A DNA stretch of 64,000 nucleotides from Arthrobacter crystallopoietes (GCF_017603825.1 NZ_CP072014.1:2170001-2234000); one strand, 5' to 3'. Positions 37,080 to 47,296 are shown, counted from the stretch's first letter. The notes: generated by a model not told the origin, from the letters alone. Translations and numbers: made by a program.

Positions 37080-37441
37080 ACCCGCAGGCCGGCCCTGAGC
37101 GGACGCGCTCTAGGCTGCACCTACCCCAGTGCGCGGAAACTGGGGTGAGGATAACTACATCGGATGGACAAACCTCTTCCGCAGCTGCCAAGCCGCGAGG
37201 ATAATTGTTGCCATACCGGCGCCCGGGGGGAGTGGCGGAGCCGCGGCTGTCTCGACCGGGGGGTGAGGCAGCCGCGGTGATCAGCAGCGCAGAACCTGCC
37301 GTTATGGACGCGGGGATGGTGCGTGCAGGGTCGCGGGCCCGTACCGTTGTCCCAGGGGGTTGATCAGGGCAACACCCCATAGCGGCACTTATTGCAACGT
37401 GACATCGTTGGAATAACCAACCGGCGAACAGGATCTTTCAC
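37080..37441. other. Structured intergenic region upstream of the DedA gene
   Basis: 362 bp without a supported gene, but with clear secondary structure. ACCCCAGT (37123-37130) pairs with ACTGGGGT (37139-37146). CCGCGGCTGTCTC (37241-37253) pairs with GAGGCAGCCGCGG (37265-37277) at 12 of 13 positions. GAGGATAA occurs twice, at about 37148 and 37197. It may hold the deoA terminator and a long 5' leader. I looked for a known riboswitch and could not match one. Confidence 0.45.
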
Positions 37442-38152
37442 GTGCAGGCTTTTATGGACGCTCTTAACGTCTTCATCATCGATGCGGCCGCCCAATGGTG
37501 GGTGTATCCGCTGCTTTTCGCGCTCTGCCTGATTGACGGAATTTTCCCGCCGGTGCCGAGCGAATCCGTGGTGGTTGCCCTGGCCGCGCTGGCCGTTTCC
37601 GCGGGCGTGCCGAACATCTGGCTGATCATCGCCATCGCCGCCGCCGGCGCCATGGCGGGGGACAACATTGCGTATTTGATCGGCCGGCGTATCGGCTCGA
37701 ACCGCTTCAAGTGGATGCAGCGGCCGCGCGTCGCATCCGCCTTCGCCTGGGCGCGGAAGGAACTCGACCGGCGCGGAGCCCTGCTGATCCTCAGCGCCCG
37801 CTACATTCCCATCGGCCGTGTCGCCGTCAACATGACCGCCGGCGCAACAGGCTTCCACCAGCGCAGGTTCGTCTTCTTCAGCATCATTGCCGGCATCTCC
37901 TGGTCGCTCTATTCCGTAGGCATCGGCGCCCTCGCCGGCCAGTGGTTCCACGACCACAGCCTGCTGGCCGCCGGCCTGGCCATCGTCATCGCCCTGGCCA
38001 TGGGTCTCGTCGTGGACCATGGCCTGAAACTGCTCTACAAGCGCAAGGTGCGCAAGAGCCACGAGGCGCAGGACACCGCCTCCGCCACGGAAGATACAGC
38101 AGACGCCTCCAAGAGCGCTCACCCGCGCACCGGCACCCCGGTCTCGCACTGA
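37442..38152 (+). CDS. DedA-family membrane protein
   Basis: A 236-residue membrane protein of the DedA/VTT superfamily. It has about five hydrophobic segments and the conserved blocks LIDGIFPPVPSESVVVALAAL, GDNIAYLIGRRIG and RYIPIGRVAVNMTAGATGF, where the Arg of the re-entrant loop is retained. DedA proteins are linked to lipid carrier or phospholipid flipping and envelope homeostasis. The C-terminal tail is charged and Thr/Ala-rich. The GTG at 37442 has AGGATC upstream. Its link to the nucleoside genes is only positional. Confidence 0.9.
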   Translation: MQAFMDALNVFIIDAAAQWWVYPLLFALCLIDGIFPPVPSESVVVALAALAVSAGVPNIWLIIAIAAAGAMAGDNIAYLIGRRIGSNRFKWMQRPRVASAFAWARKELDRRGALLILSARYIPIGRVAVNMTAGATGFHQRRFVFFSIIAGISWSLYSVGIGALAGQWFHDHSLLAAGLAIVIALAMGLVVDHGLKLLYKRKVRKSHEAQDTASATEDTADASKSAHPRTGTPVSH

Positions 38153-38218
38153 ACACCCCGTTTTCCACGACCTCTGCACAACGGCCGCCGAGGCGTGCAT
38201 CCGTTCGGATGTCTCACG

Positions 38219-38224
38219 TAAGGT
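38219..38224 (+). promoter_or_regulatory. -10 hexamer of the leaderless add transcript
   Basis: TAAGGT ends 7 nt before the GTG at 38232, favouring it over the GTGs at 38223 and 38226, which overlap the hexamer. Confidence 0.45.
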
Positions 38225-38231
38225 GGTGCCT

Positions 38232-39377
38232 GTGACTGAGCCTAATTACACTGCTGACCCTGCCGCCGACGTCGACATTGATATCCGCAGCCTGCCCAAG
38301 GTTTCGCTGCACGACCATCTCGACGGCGGTCTCCGCCCCGGGACAATCATCGAGCTGGCCGCCGAAATCGGCCACCAGCTGCCGTCCACCGACCCCGTCG
38401 CCCTGGGCGAATGGTTCCGGGAATCCGCGGACTCCGGCTCGCTGGTCCGCTATCTGGAAACGTTCGACCACACCGTGGCCGTGATGCAGACCAAGGAAGG
38501 CCTGCACCGGGTCGCCAAGGAGTTCGTCGAGGATCTGGCGGACGACGGCGTGGTGTACGGCGAGGTGCGCTGGGCACCGGAGCAGCACCTCACCAAGGGG
38601 CTGACCCTGGACGAGGCAGTCGAAGCCGTCCAGGCCGGGCTTGAAGCAGGCGTGGACGCGGTCGAGGCCAGCGGCCGCCCCATCCAGGTCGGTCAGCTGA
38701 TTACAGCGATGCGCCACGCGGACCGCGGCCAGGAAATCGCCGAGCTCGCCATCCGGCACCGGGACAAGGGTGCCGTCGGCTTCGACATCGCCGGAGCCGA
38801 GGACGGCTTTCCCCCCTACCGGTTCAAGGATGCCTTCACCTACCTGGCCGAAAACCAGTTCCCGGTCACCATCCACGCCGGCGAGGCCGCCGGGCTGGAC
38901 AGCATCATCGACGCCCTGGTCAGCGGCCGCGCCCTGCGCCTGGGCCACGGCGTGCGCATCGCTGAGGACATCCAGGTGGACTTCACGCCGAACGAAGAGA
39001 ACGACGCCGACCTGGGCCTCGTCACGCTGGGCCGCGTTGCCGCCTGGGTTCGGGACCGGGGCATCGCGCTGGAATGCAGCCCGTCCTCGAACCTCCAGAC
39101 CGGTGCCACCGCGCCCTTTGGCGAGGGCATCGAAAACCACCCGTTCGACCTGCTCTACCAGACCGGCTTCAAGGTCACGATCAACGCCGACAACCGTTTG
39201 ATGAGCGGCGTTACGCTGACGGACGAGTACGAACTGCTGGTCGAAACCTTCGACTATGACCTCGATGACCTCCTCGAAATCACGCTCAACGCGGCGGAAG
39301 CAGCCTTCCTGCCGTTGGAAGAGCGTGAAGCGCTCGTCGAGTACATCGCCGAAGGATTCAGGGCCTACCAAGGCTGA
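38232..39377 (+). CDS. add: Adenosine deaminase
   Basis: A 381-residue metal-dependent deaminase that turns adenosine into inosine. The metal His pair is in SLHDHLDGGLRPGT, a further His in TIHAGEAAG (with the catalytic Glu), the His of LRLGHGVRIAED, and the metal Asp in INADNRLMSGVTLTDEY. The start is set to the GTG at 38232 by the -10 spacing; the first 15 residues are acidic and not conserved. It completes the salvage set with cdd and deoA, and mazG follows after 7 nt. Confidence 0.94.
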   Translation: MTEPNYTADPAADVDIDIRSLPKVSLHDHLDGGLRPGTIIELAAEIGHQLPSTDPVALGEWFRESADSGSLVRYLETFDHTVAVMQTKEGLHRVAKEFVEDLADDGVVYGEVRWAPEQHLTKGLTLDEAVEAVQAGLEAGVDAVEASGRPIQVGQLITAMRHADRGQEIAELAIRHRDKGAVGFDIAGAEDGFPPYRFKDAFTYLAENQFPVTIHAGEAAGLDSIIDALVSGRALRLGHGVRIAEDIQVDFTPNEENDADLGLVTLGRVAAWVRDRGIALECSPSSNLQTGATAPFGEGIENHPFDLLYQTGFKVTINADNRLMSGVTLTDEYELLVETFDYDLDDLLEITLNAAEAAFLPLEEREALVEYIAEGFRAYQG

Positions 39378-39384
39378 ACCTGCC

Positions 39385-40056
39385 ATGGCTGAAAGCACGA
39401 CGGCGGTCGGCCGGCTTGTGCAGGTGGTGGCGCAGTTGCGCGAGCATTGCTTGTGGACAGCTGCGCTCACCCACGAGTCCTTGGTTGAGTACCTGATCGA
39501 GGAGTCCCACGAGCTGGCCGAGGTCATCGAGGCCGGGCCGGGCACTGGAGCCGCCGAACTCAAAGGCGAACTGGCCGACGTCCTCTTCCAGGTGCTGCTG
39601 CATGCCCGGATCCAGGAGGAGGCCGGCAACTTCAACTTCGAGGATGTGGCCGAGTACCTGAGCGCAAAGCTGGTCCGCCGGAACCGGCATGTGTTCAAGC
39701 CCGATGGTTCGCTGCAGGAGTCGTTCCCCGGAAGCATCGAGGAGATCGTCGCCAGCTACGATGCGGTGAAGCAAGGTGAGCGCCCCGAACGGGATAGCCC
39801 GTTCGACGGCATCCCGCCGACCTTGCCCGCACTGACCCTGGCGGCGAAGTCGATCGACCGCGCCAGGCGCGCGGGCTTTCCGGTGGACCAGCAGCCGGGA
39901 AGCTTCGAGGCAGGTAGCCGGCCACCGGCGTCGGAAACCGAACTCGGAGACCTGCTGCTCGCCGTCGTCCGCCAAGCCTCGGCCGCAGGCCTGGACGCGG
40001 AGCAGGCGTTGCGGGGCGCGGTCCGCCGGTTTCAACGCAGCGTAACGGGCGCATAA
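39385..40056 (+). CDS. mazG: MazG-type nucleotide pyrophosphohydrolase
   Basis: A 223-residue protein. The MazG domain is at the N-terminus: LREHCLWTAALTHESLVEYLIEESHELAEV. The metal-binding Glu cluster EExxE is followed by GELADVLFQVLLHARI (Glu-x2-Asp). A second helical half (about 120-220) contains TELGDLLLAVVRQAS, a weak copy of the same motif. MazG hydrolyses NTPs to NMPs and is thought to clean damaged or stress nucleotides. The ATG at 39385 is chosen because the upstream open frame overlaps add out of frame. Confidence 0.92.
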   Translation: MAESTTAVGRLVQVVAQLREHCLWTAALTHESLVEYLIEESHELAEVIEAGPGTGAAELKGELADVLFQVLLHARIQEEAGNFNFEDVAEYLSAKLVRRNRHVFKPDGSLQESFPGSIEEIVASYDAVKQGERPERDSPFDGIPPTLPALTLAAKSIDRARRAGFPVDQQPGSFEAGSRPPASETELGDLLLAVVRQASAAGLDAEQALRGAVRRFQRSVTGA

Positions 40057-40083
40057 GCACGCCTCGTTCTCGATTACGCTTAG

Positions 40084-41433
<1,350 letters not shown>

Positions 41434-41513
41434 ACCTGCCCCTGAATCTGTATCGTCTTAAGCGGGGACTGATAACCTCATTTCCTCCCGACGACGAATG
41501 ATTTAGGAGTTCC

Positions 41514-42329
41514 ATGGCCACCCGACGCCCCAGAGTGCCACGTGCCGGCCGCCCGGCCAGTGGCAACGGGCCTGTGCAAACAGGTTCCGGTTCAGGGGTG
41601 CCGGGTGGTTCCATGTCCGGGAATGCAGGACGGACCAACAGCGGTGCAGCGGGGCATCAAAGCGCCCCGTCCGAAGCGAAGGTCATCCGTGCAGACTTCG
41701 GCGGCTCCGAGGCGAAGTCCCACGGAGCCAAAGCCGAAGGCCCCAAAAAGAAGCCGTCGCCGTCGGAAGCCCGTGCAGCCGAACGTCGCGAGCTGTCCGG
41801 CGCCATCCGGCAACCCATCATCAGCAGGACGACGCCGCAGGATCGGCCGGAGGACGGCGGTGACGGCACCGGAAGCACGCCGGTTCCGGCAAGGGGTTTC
41901 TCCGGACGTATGCTGGCCCTCGCCGTCGTGCTGGTGACGATCACCATTCTGCTGGCCCCGTCGGTGCGGATCTTCATCGAGCAACGCTCCGAAATCGCCG
42001 CGCTGGAACGCGAAATTGCAGCCGAGCAGAAGACCCAGAGCAAGCTGGAGCGGGAGCTGGCACGCTGGGAAGACCCTGAGTACATCAAACAACAGGCCCG
42101 CGATCGCATATTCTATGTAATGCCGGGTGAGACACGTTATCTGGTGACCGGGACCGAGGGGCTGAGCGAATCCGAGGAGCATGCGTCCGTGGCGGCGCCG
42201 TCCAACCTGCCGTGGGTGGACGCGTTGTGGGACTCGGTGAAGCGGGCAGCTACCGACGTGCCGGCGGAAGAGAACGCAGAAAAGGCCGAGGAAAAGCCGG
42301 ACAAACAGGCCGGGAAACCAGCGGAATAG
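41514..42329 (+). CDS. FtsB/DivIC-family septum formation initiator
   Basis: A 271-residue bitopic membrane protein. A long disordered, basic N-terminus (about 1-130) precedes one membrane segment (about 132-152, GRMLALAVVLVTITILLAPSV). A coiled coil follows (RSEIAALEREIAAEQKTQSKLERELARWED). The family motif DPEYIKQQARDRIFYVMPGE then leads to an acidic tail. FtsB-like proteins join FtsL and FtsQ in the division complex. The ATG at 41514 has AGGAG upstream. Its place after eno matches the mycobacterial ftsB locus as I recall it. Confidence 0.92.
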   Translation: MATRRPRVPRAGRPASGNGPVQTGSGSGVPGGSMSGNAGRTNSGAAGHQSAPSEAKVIRADFGGSEAKSHGAKAEGPKKKPSPSEARAAERRELSGAIRQPIISRTTPQDRPEDGGDGTGSTPVPARGFSGRMLALAVVLVTITILLAPSVRIFIEQRSEIAALEREIAAEQKTQSKLERELARWEDPEYIKQQARDRIFYVMPGETRYLVTGTEGLSESEEHASVAAPSNLPWVDALWDSVKRAATDVPAEENAEKAEEKPDKQAGKPAE

Positions 42330-42510
42330 CCGGTCTGCCCGGCTGCAGCGGCGGCCGACGGAACCGAGGCAGCGCCGAAGCGTCGTCCGCATCGGGACAG
42401 GACATGGTCGGGAAGCCGGGGCAGCATTCAAGCCGGCCCGGTCTGTCTGCCCGCCCGCCGCACCAAACAGCCCGCACCAGCATGTCCGCACAGTCAGGAA
42501 GGACCGCGCC

Positions 42511-43200
42511 ATGGAAGACCCGCGCACACCCACGCCCCAGGATCTGGAGACCCTCAGCCGGCAGCTCGGCCGGCCTGTGCGTGACGTGGTGGAAATAGGA
42601 GCGCGTTGTGTCTGCGGCAACCCCCTGGTGGCCACCACCGCGCCGCGGCTGGGCAACGGCATCCCGTTCCCCACGACGTTCTACCTGACCCATCCGATCA
42701 TCACCTCGGCAGTGTCCCGGCTCGAGGCCGCGGGTGTCATGACCGAAATGACCGAACGGCTCGAACACGATCCGGAACTGGCTGCCGCCTACCGCGAAGC
42801 GCACGAGGACTATCTGCGCGTCCGCGATGAAATCGGCGCCCGCACAGGCGTCGGGTCTGTTCCCGAGATTGCCGGTGTCTCCGCCGGCGGCATGCCGACG
42901 CGGGTCAAGTGCTTGCACGTGCTGGTGGGCCATTCGCTGGCCGTCGGCCCGGGCGTGAACCCGCTGGGCGACGAGGCTCTGGACGGGATCGCCGAATGGT
43001 GGACCAAGGACCGTTGCTATTGCGACGGCGCTTGGGACGTCGCGGCTCCGGCCCCCTCAAGGGACCTGAGCCGCCACACCAAGACCCAGGGCCTCAGCCC
43101 GGAAGAGCTCGAGGCCAAGAAGGCCGAACGCCGTCGTGCTGCCGAAGAGGAACCGGCGGGCGAACACGGCGCGCCGGATCAGGAAGAAGGAGCCCGATGA
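42511..43200 (+). CDS. DUF501 protein
   Basis: A 229-residue cytoplasmic protein of unknown function, conserved between FtsB-like and Ppx-GppA genes in actinobacteria. Recognisable family parts are VVEIGARCVCGNPLVATTAPRL with two Cys, GIPFPTTFYLTHPIITSAVSRLE, and GGMPTRVKCLHVLVGHSLAVG with the pair Cys-Leu-His. The last 30 residues are charged and low-complexity. The Cys/His residues could bind a metal, but nothing proves it. The ATG at 42511 follows AGGACC, and the stop overlaps the ppx start. Confidence 0.9.
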   Translation: MEDPRTPTPQDLETLSRQLGRPVRDVVEIGARCVCGNPLVATTAPRLGNGIPFPTTFYLTHPIITSAVSRLEAAGVMTEMTERLEHDPELAAAYREAHEDYLRVRDEIGARTGVGSVPEIAGVSAGGMPTRVKCLHVLVGHSLAVGPGVNPLGDEALDGIAEWWTKDRCYCDGAWDVAAPAPSRDLSRHTKTQGLSPEELEAKKAERRRAAEEEPAGEHGAPDQEEGAR

Positions 43201-44141
43201 GCCGCGTAGGTGCCATTGACTGCGGAACGAACTCCATCCGCCTGCTGATTGCCGATATCGACGACGACGGCGTGCTGACCGACGTGGTGCGCCTGATGAA
43301 GGTGGTCCGGCTTGGCCAGGGCGTCGACGCCACCGGCATGCTCGCCAAGGAAGCCCTTGCACGTACTTTCGCCGCGGCGGAGGAATATGCGGGCCTGTTG
43401 CAGGAGCACGGTGCCGAGCGCCTGCGCTTCGTAGCCACGTCCGCCACCCGTGACGCCGGCAACCGGCAGGTCTTTGTCGACGGGATCCGGGAGCGCCTCG
43501 GAGTGGAACCGGAAGTCGTCACCGGCGCCGAGGAAGCCGAATTGTCCTTCACCGGTGCGGCAAGCGTGCTGGCCACGGCACCGGGGAAGAAGGTGCTGGT
43601 GGTCGATCTGGGCGGCGGCAGCACCGAGTTCGTCCTCGGCACGTCCGAGGGAGTCCAGGCCGCTTTGAGCACGGACATGGGCTGCGTGCGCTTTACCGAA
43701 CGGCACCTCCAATCGGATCCACCGACCGCCGTCGAAATCGCCGCCGCGGAAACGGACATCAACGCCTACATCGATGCTGTGCTGGCGGACGTCCCGCTCG
43801 CTGACACGGACCGGCTGGTCGGCGTGGCCGGGTCCATCACCACAGTGACGGCCCATGCCCTTGGGCTGACCGAATATCAGCCCAACACCATCCACGGTGC
43901 GGAGCTGGATACGGCCAAAACCGCCGCCGCCTGCACGTCGCTGCTGTCCATGTCGCGCGCTGAACGCGCCGCGCTGCCCTACATGCATCCGGGCCGGGTG
44001 GACGTGATTGGCGCCGGGGCACTGATCTGGCGCACCATTAACAATCGTGTCAATGAACTGACCGCCGGCAGGGTCAACGGGGCCACCGCCAGCGAGCACG
44101 ATATCCTCGACGGCATCGCCATGAGCGCCGCCCGCGGGTAA
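43197..44141 (+). CDS. ppx: Ppx/GppA exopolyphosphatase family protein
   Basis: A 314-residue protein of the ASKHA phosphotransferase fold. The phosphate loops are VGAIDCGTNSIRLLIADI and VLVVDLGGGSTEFVLGT, with SATRDAGNR between them and VAGSITTVTAHAL later. It hydrolyses polyphosphate or pppGpp in the stringent response; some actinobacterial short forms prefer one or the other, and I cannot tell which applies here. It lacks the C-terminal HD domain of longer enzymes. The ATG at 43197 overlaps the DUF501 stop by 4 nt and has GGAG upstream. Confidence 0.93.
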   Translation: MSRVGAIDCGTNSIRLLIADIDDDGVLTDVVRLMKVVRLGQGVDATGMLAKEALARTFAAAEEYAGLLQEHGAERLRFVATSATRDAGNRQVFVDGIRERLGVEPEVVTGAEEAELSFTGAASVLATAPGKKVLVVDLGGGSTEFVLGTSEGVQAALSTDMGCVRFTERHLQSDPPTAVEIAAAETDINAYIDAVLADVPLADTDRLVGVAGSITTVTAHALGLTEYQPNTIHGAELDTAKTAAACTSLLSMSRAERAALPYMHPGRVDVIGAGALIWRTINNRVNELTAGRVNGATASEHDILDGIAMSAARG

Positions 44142-44251
44142 GCACGAAGTAACCGACAAGGGCCGCCGGTCCGATCAACGGTAGGATAGTCCGCCATGCC
44201 CCCGTAAAGGGGACTGGCAGGACACCGGGGAACCCAGGAAAGAGGACACGC

Positions 44252-45757
44252 ATGCACAGCAGGGCCGGAAGACCGGGCAGTCGGGCCACGGTCCGAGCCG
44301 CCGCACTCTCTGTGGTCTCCGTGCTGGCCTTGGTAGGCGGCACAGTCTTCGCCCCGGCGGCGATGGCCGATGCCACCCGGGACAAGCAGTACTGGCTGGA
44401 CTCCTACGGCATCCGCGAGGCCTGGAAGACTTCGCAGGGCGAAGGCGTCAAGGTCGCCGTCATCGACAGCGGCGTGGACGCCAGCCACCCGGATCTCAAG
44501 GGCGCCGTCGTCGGCGGTACGGATGTTTCCGGCGCCGGTTCACCCAACGGGCAGCGCGGCATCGGCCAGACTACTGAACACGGCACCCTCGTTGCCACCT
44601 TGCTGGCCGGCCGCGGCCACGCATCCGAAGAGAAGGATGCGGACAAGGAAGCAGGCGACAAGGACAAAGACAAGAAGGACGACGACGAGAAGGCGCCCGA
44701 GCCCAAGGACCAGGGCATCGGCGCCGGTACCGACGGCGTTATCGGGGTGGCGCCCAAGGCCGACCTGCTGACCGTCTCCACTTGGCTCGGCTCGCCGAAT
44801 CCGGCGGGTGTGAGCATTGAAGAACAGATCCCCGCTGCGGTGAAGTGGGCCGTGGACAACGGTGCCAAGGTCATCAACATGTCGCTGACAAGCTCCAGCA
44901 CGTCCTGGCCGGAAAACTGGGACGAAGCGTTCCTTTATGCCGAGCAGAACGACGTCGTTATTGTGGCCGCTGCGGGCAACCGCGCCGGCGGAACAGAGCA
45001 GTCCGGCGCCCCCGCCACCATTCCCGGTGTGCTGACGGTCGCCGGGCTGAACCGCGAAGGCGAAGCGAGCGAAGGCGCCTCGGCACAGAGCATCGTGATT
45101 GGCGTGGCAGCCCCCGCCGAGGACCTGGTGGGCGGCCTGCCCGACGGCCTCTACGCTGACTGGTCCGGCACTTCCGGTGCCACCCCGCTGGTCTCTGGCG
45201 TTGCGGCGCTCATCCGTGCCGAGTACCCGGAGATGAGTGCGGCGCAGGTGGTCAACCGCATCATCTCCACGGCCAAAGACGCGGGCGTGCCGGGTCATGA
45301 CCCGATCTACGGTTTCGGAATTCTCGACGCCGAAGCGGCCCTGACCGCGGACGTGGCGGTTGTCGGCGCGAATCCGGTGGGTTCGATCGCCCAGTGGATC
45401 ACCGTGCACCGCAGGGGACAGGTGGCCCCACCTGAAACCAAGGCCCCCGCCAACCGGGTGGAGGAAGAACCAGCCGTGCCCGAGCCCACCACTCCGGTGG
45501 CAGAGGCGCCGCGGCTTGAAGGGGACGTGCTTCCCGCGGTGATCGTGATCGGGTTCAGCCTCGTGTTTATCCTGGTCATCGGCCTCGGCGTCCAGCAGAC
45601 GCTGCGCGCCCGTCAGGTGGCAGCAGCTGAACAGGGTGGGGCCGACGACGGCGAAGACACGGGTTTCCTGCCGCCGATCCGCGAGCCGCTGCTCAAGGAA
45701 TCGGGCAAGAGCGTGGGCCAGGGAACCGGCAAAGGCAGCGGTCCGCAGAACCGCTGA
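44252..45757 (+). CDS. Mycosin-like S8 serine peptidase
   Basis: A 501-residue exported, membrane-anchored subtilase. A signal peptide ends near residue 39. The catalytic triad is Asp72 (AVIDSGVDASHPDL), His110 (TEHGTLVATLLAG) and Ser308 (SGTSGATPLVSG), with oxyanion Asn243. After His110 a highly charged Lys/Asp/Glu insert (about 124-157) interrupts the domain. One membrane helix (about 430-452) precedes a cytoplasmic tail. The layout resembles MycP of type VII secretion, but no ESX genes are in this window. The start is the ATG at 44252 with AGAGGA upstream. Confidence 0.9.
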   Translation: MHSRAGRPGSRATVRAAALSVVSVLALVGGTVFAPAAMADATRDKQYWLDSYGIREAWKTSQGEGVKVAVIDSGVDASHPDLKGAVVGGTDVSGAGSPNGQRGIGQTTEHGTLVATLLAGRGHASEEKDADKEAGDKDKDKKDDDEKAPEPKDQGIGAGTDGVIGVAPKADLLTVSTWLGSPNPAGVSIEEQIPAAVKWAVDNGAKVINMSLTSSSTSWPENWDEAFLYAEQNDVVIVAAAGNRAGGTEQSGAPATIPGVLTVAGLNREGEASEGASAQSIVIGVAAPAEDLVGGLPDGLYADWSGTSGATPLVSGVAALIRAEYPEMSAAQVVNRIISTAKDAGVPGHDPIYGFGILDAEAALTADVAVVGANPVGSIAQWITVHRRGQVAPPETKAPANRVEEEPAVPEPTTPVAEAPRLEGDVLPAVIVIGFSLVFILVIGLGVQQTLRARQVAAAEQGGADDGEDTGFLPPIREPLLKESGKSVGQGTGKGSGPQNR

Positions 45758-45822
45758 CCAGAGGGGAGCCTGACCGCGTGCAGCGCCTGCATCACGCGGT
45801 TCCGCGCCTGCGCCGGCTACTT

Positions 45823-45852
45823 AGTGAAAACTTTCACAAAAGGGTTTACACT
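45823..45852 (+). promoter_or_regulatory. Promoter of ndh with a Rex- or CRP-type operator
   Basis: AGTGAAAACTTTCACA (45823-45838) is a perfect GTGAAA/TTTCAC dyad with a 2-bp centre. It fits the Rex operator TGTGAA-N4-TTCACA at 11 of 12 positions and also the CRP/GlxR pattern GTGA-N6-TCAC. It covers the expected -35 of the -10 element TACACT (45847-45852), which lies 7 nt before the ndh ATG. Confidence 0.65.
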
Positions 45853-45859
45853 ATTGCGT

Positions 45860-47296
45860 ATGGCATACACTCCTGCTCTTTCAGACCGTCCTCGCGTCCT
45901 CGTAGTCGGCGGTGGCTACGTCGGCCTTTATGTGGCCCTTAAGCTCCAGAAGAAGGTTAAGGCCCACGGCGGCATCGTGACCCTGGTGGATCCGCTGCCC
46001 TACATGACTTACCAGCCGTTCCTGCCGGAGGTTGCTGCCGGCTCCATCGAGTCCCGCCATGCCGTGGTTTCCCACCGCATGCACCTGAAGCAGACCGAAG
46101 TCATCACCGGCCGCGTGACCTCGATCGACCATGCCAACAAGACCGCCGTGGTTGAATCCGAAGACGGCGAAGTCAGCTTCAATGTTCCCTACCGCGACGT
46201 CGTGATTGCCGCCGGTGCGGTGACCCGTACCTTCCCCATTCCGGGCCTCGCCGAAGAGGGCATCGGGCTGAAGACCATTGAAGAAGCGCTGGAATTGCGC
46301 AACACCGTCCTGGAACGGATCGAAGCCGGCTCCATCATGCCGGACGGCCCGGAGAAGAAGCGCGCGCTGACCTTCGTCTGTGTTGGCGGCGGATTCGCCG
46401 GCATCGAGGCCATGACCGAGATCGAGGACATGGCGCGCCACGCTGCGGAGCACAACCCGCGCCTGAAGCGCTCTGACCTGCGCTTTGTGCTGGTAGAAGC
46501 CATGGGCCGCATCATGCCCGAGGTTACTGAACACCAGGCCGAATGGGTCGTGGAGCACATGCGCTCCCGCGGCATCGAGGTGCTGCTGAACACTTCCCTC
46601 GCCTCCGCCGTGGACGGCAAGCTGGATCTCATCAACATGCCGGACAAGACCCCGGCGCAGTCTTTCGAAACGGACACCCTGCTGTGGACGGCCGGCGTTC
46701 AGGCGAACCCCGTCGTGCGCAACTTCGGCTTCGAGCTGGATGAGCGCGGCCGGGTAAAGGCCAATGCGGAACTGCGGATCATCGACGCGGACGGCAAGCC
46801 GGTTGAAGGCGCCTGGACTGCCGGCGACGTCGCGGCCGTGCCGGACTTGACCGGCGGCGGGGTGGGCGGCTTCTGCGTGCCGAACGCCCAGCACGCCGTG
46901 CGCCAGGCCAAGCACCTGGCCAAGAACATCTACGCCGAGCGTTGGGGCGTGGGCCAGGTCGAGGAGTACAAGCACAAGAACCTTGGTGCCGTGGCTGGCT
47001 TCGGCATCAACAAGGGTGTGGCGAAGGTCATGGGTGTCAAGCTCAAGGGCCCGCTGGCTTGGCTCGCCCACCGCGGTTACCACGGCTTCGCCATGCCGAC
47101 CGTCGAGCGCAAGATCCGCGTTATCGCCGACTGGCTGCTGAACGCTGTCCTGGGCCGCGACACCACGGAGATCGCCGACTTGGAAACTCCGTACCGCGCC
47201 TTCCGTACGGCGGCAACCCCGGCGCCAAAGCCGAAGCCAGCCGAAAAGAAGGCGGAAGACAAGGCCGACGAGCAGGCGCCTGCAGATTCGCGCTAA
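45860..47296 (+). CDS. ndh: Type II NADH dehydrogenase
   Basis: A 478-residue membrane-associated flavoprotein that transfers electrons from NADH to quinone without proton pumping. The FAD site is RVLVVGGGYVGLYVALKL, the NADH site is FVCVGGGFAGIEAMTEI, and the quinone-side block is FCVPNAQHAVRQAKHLAKNI. An amphipathic C-terminal region with LAHRGYHGFAMPTVERKI should bind the membrane; the tail is Lys/Ala/Pro-rich. The ATG at 45860 stands 8 nt after TACACT and is thus probably leaderless; the GTG at 45824 lies inside the operator and is rejected as a start. Confidence 0.94.
   Translation: MAYTPALSDRPRVLVVGGGYVGLYVALKLQKKVKAHGGIVTLVDPLPYMTYQPFLPEVAAGSIESRHAVVSHRMHLKQTEVITGRVTSIDHANKTAVVESEDGEVSFNVPYRDVVIAAGAVTRTFPIPGLAEEGIGLKTIEEALELRNTVLERIEAGSIMPDGPEKKRALTFVCVGGGFAGIEAMTEIEDMARHAAEHNPRLKRSDLRFVLVEAMGRIMPEVTEHQAEWVVEHMRSRGIEVLLNTSLASAVDGKLDLINMPDKTPAQSFETDTLLWTAGVQANPVVRNFGFELDERGRVKANAELRIIDADGKPVEGAWTAGDVAAVPDLTGGGVGGFCVPNAQHAVRQAKHLAKNIYAERWGVGQVEEYKHKNLGAVAGFGINKGVAKVMGVKLKGPLAWLAHRGYHGFAMPTVERKIRVIADWLLNAVLGRDTTEIADLETPYRAFRTAATPAPKPKPAEKKAEDKADEQAPADSR

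Noticed and set aside
37080-37441. Known riboswitch (c-di-AMP ydaO type or cobalamin) upstream of the DedA gene
   Set aside because: The hairpins do not line up with the conserved blocks I know for these classes, so it is left as unexplained.
45824-45859. Upstream GTG start for ndh, adding 12 residues
   Set aside because: It lies inside the operator and before the -10 element, so the message probably does not include it.
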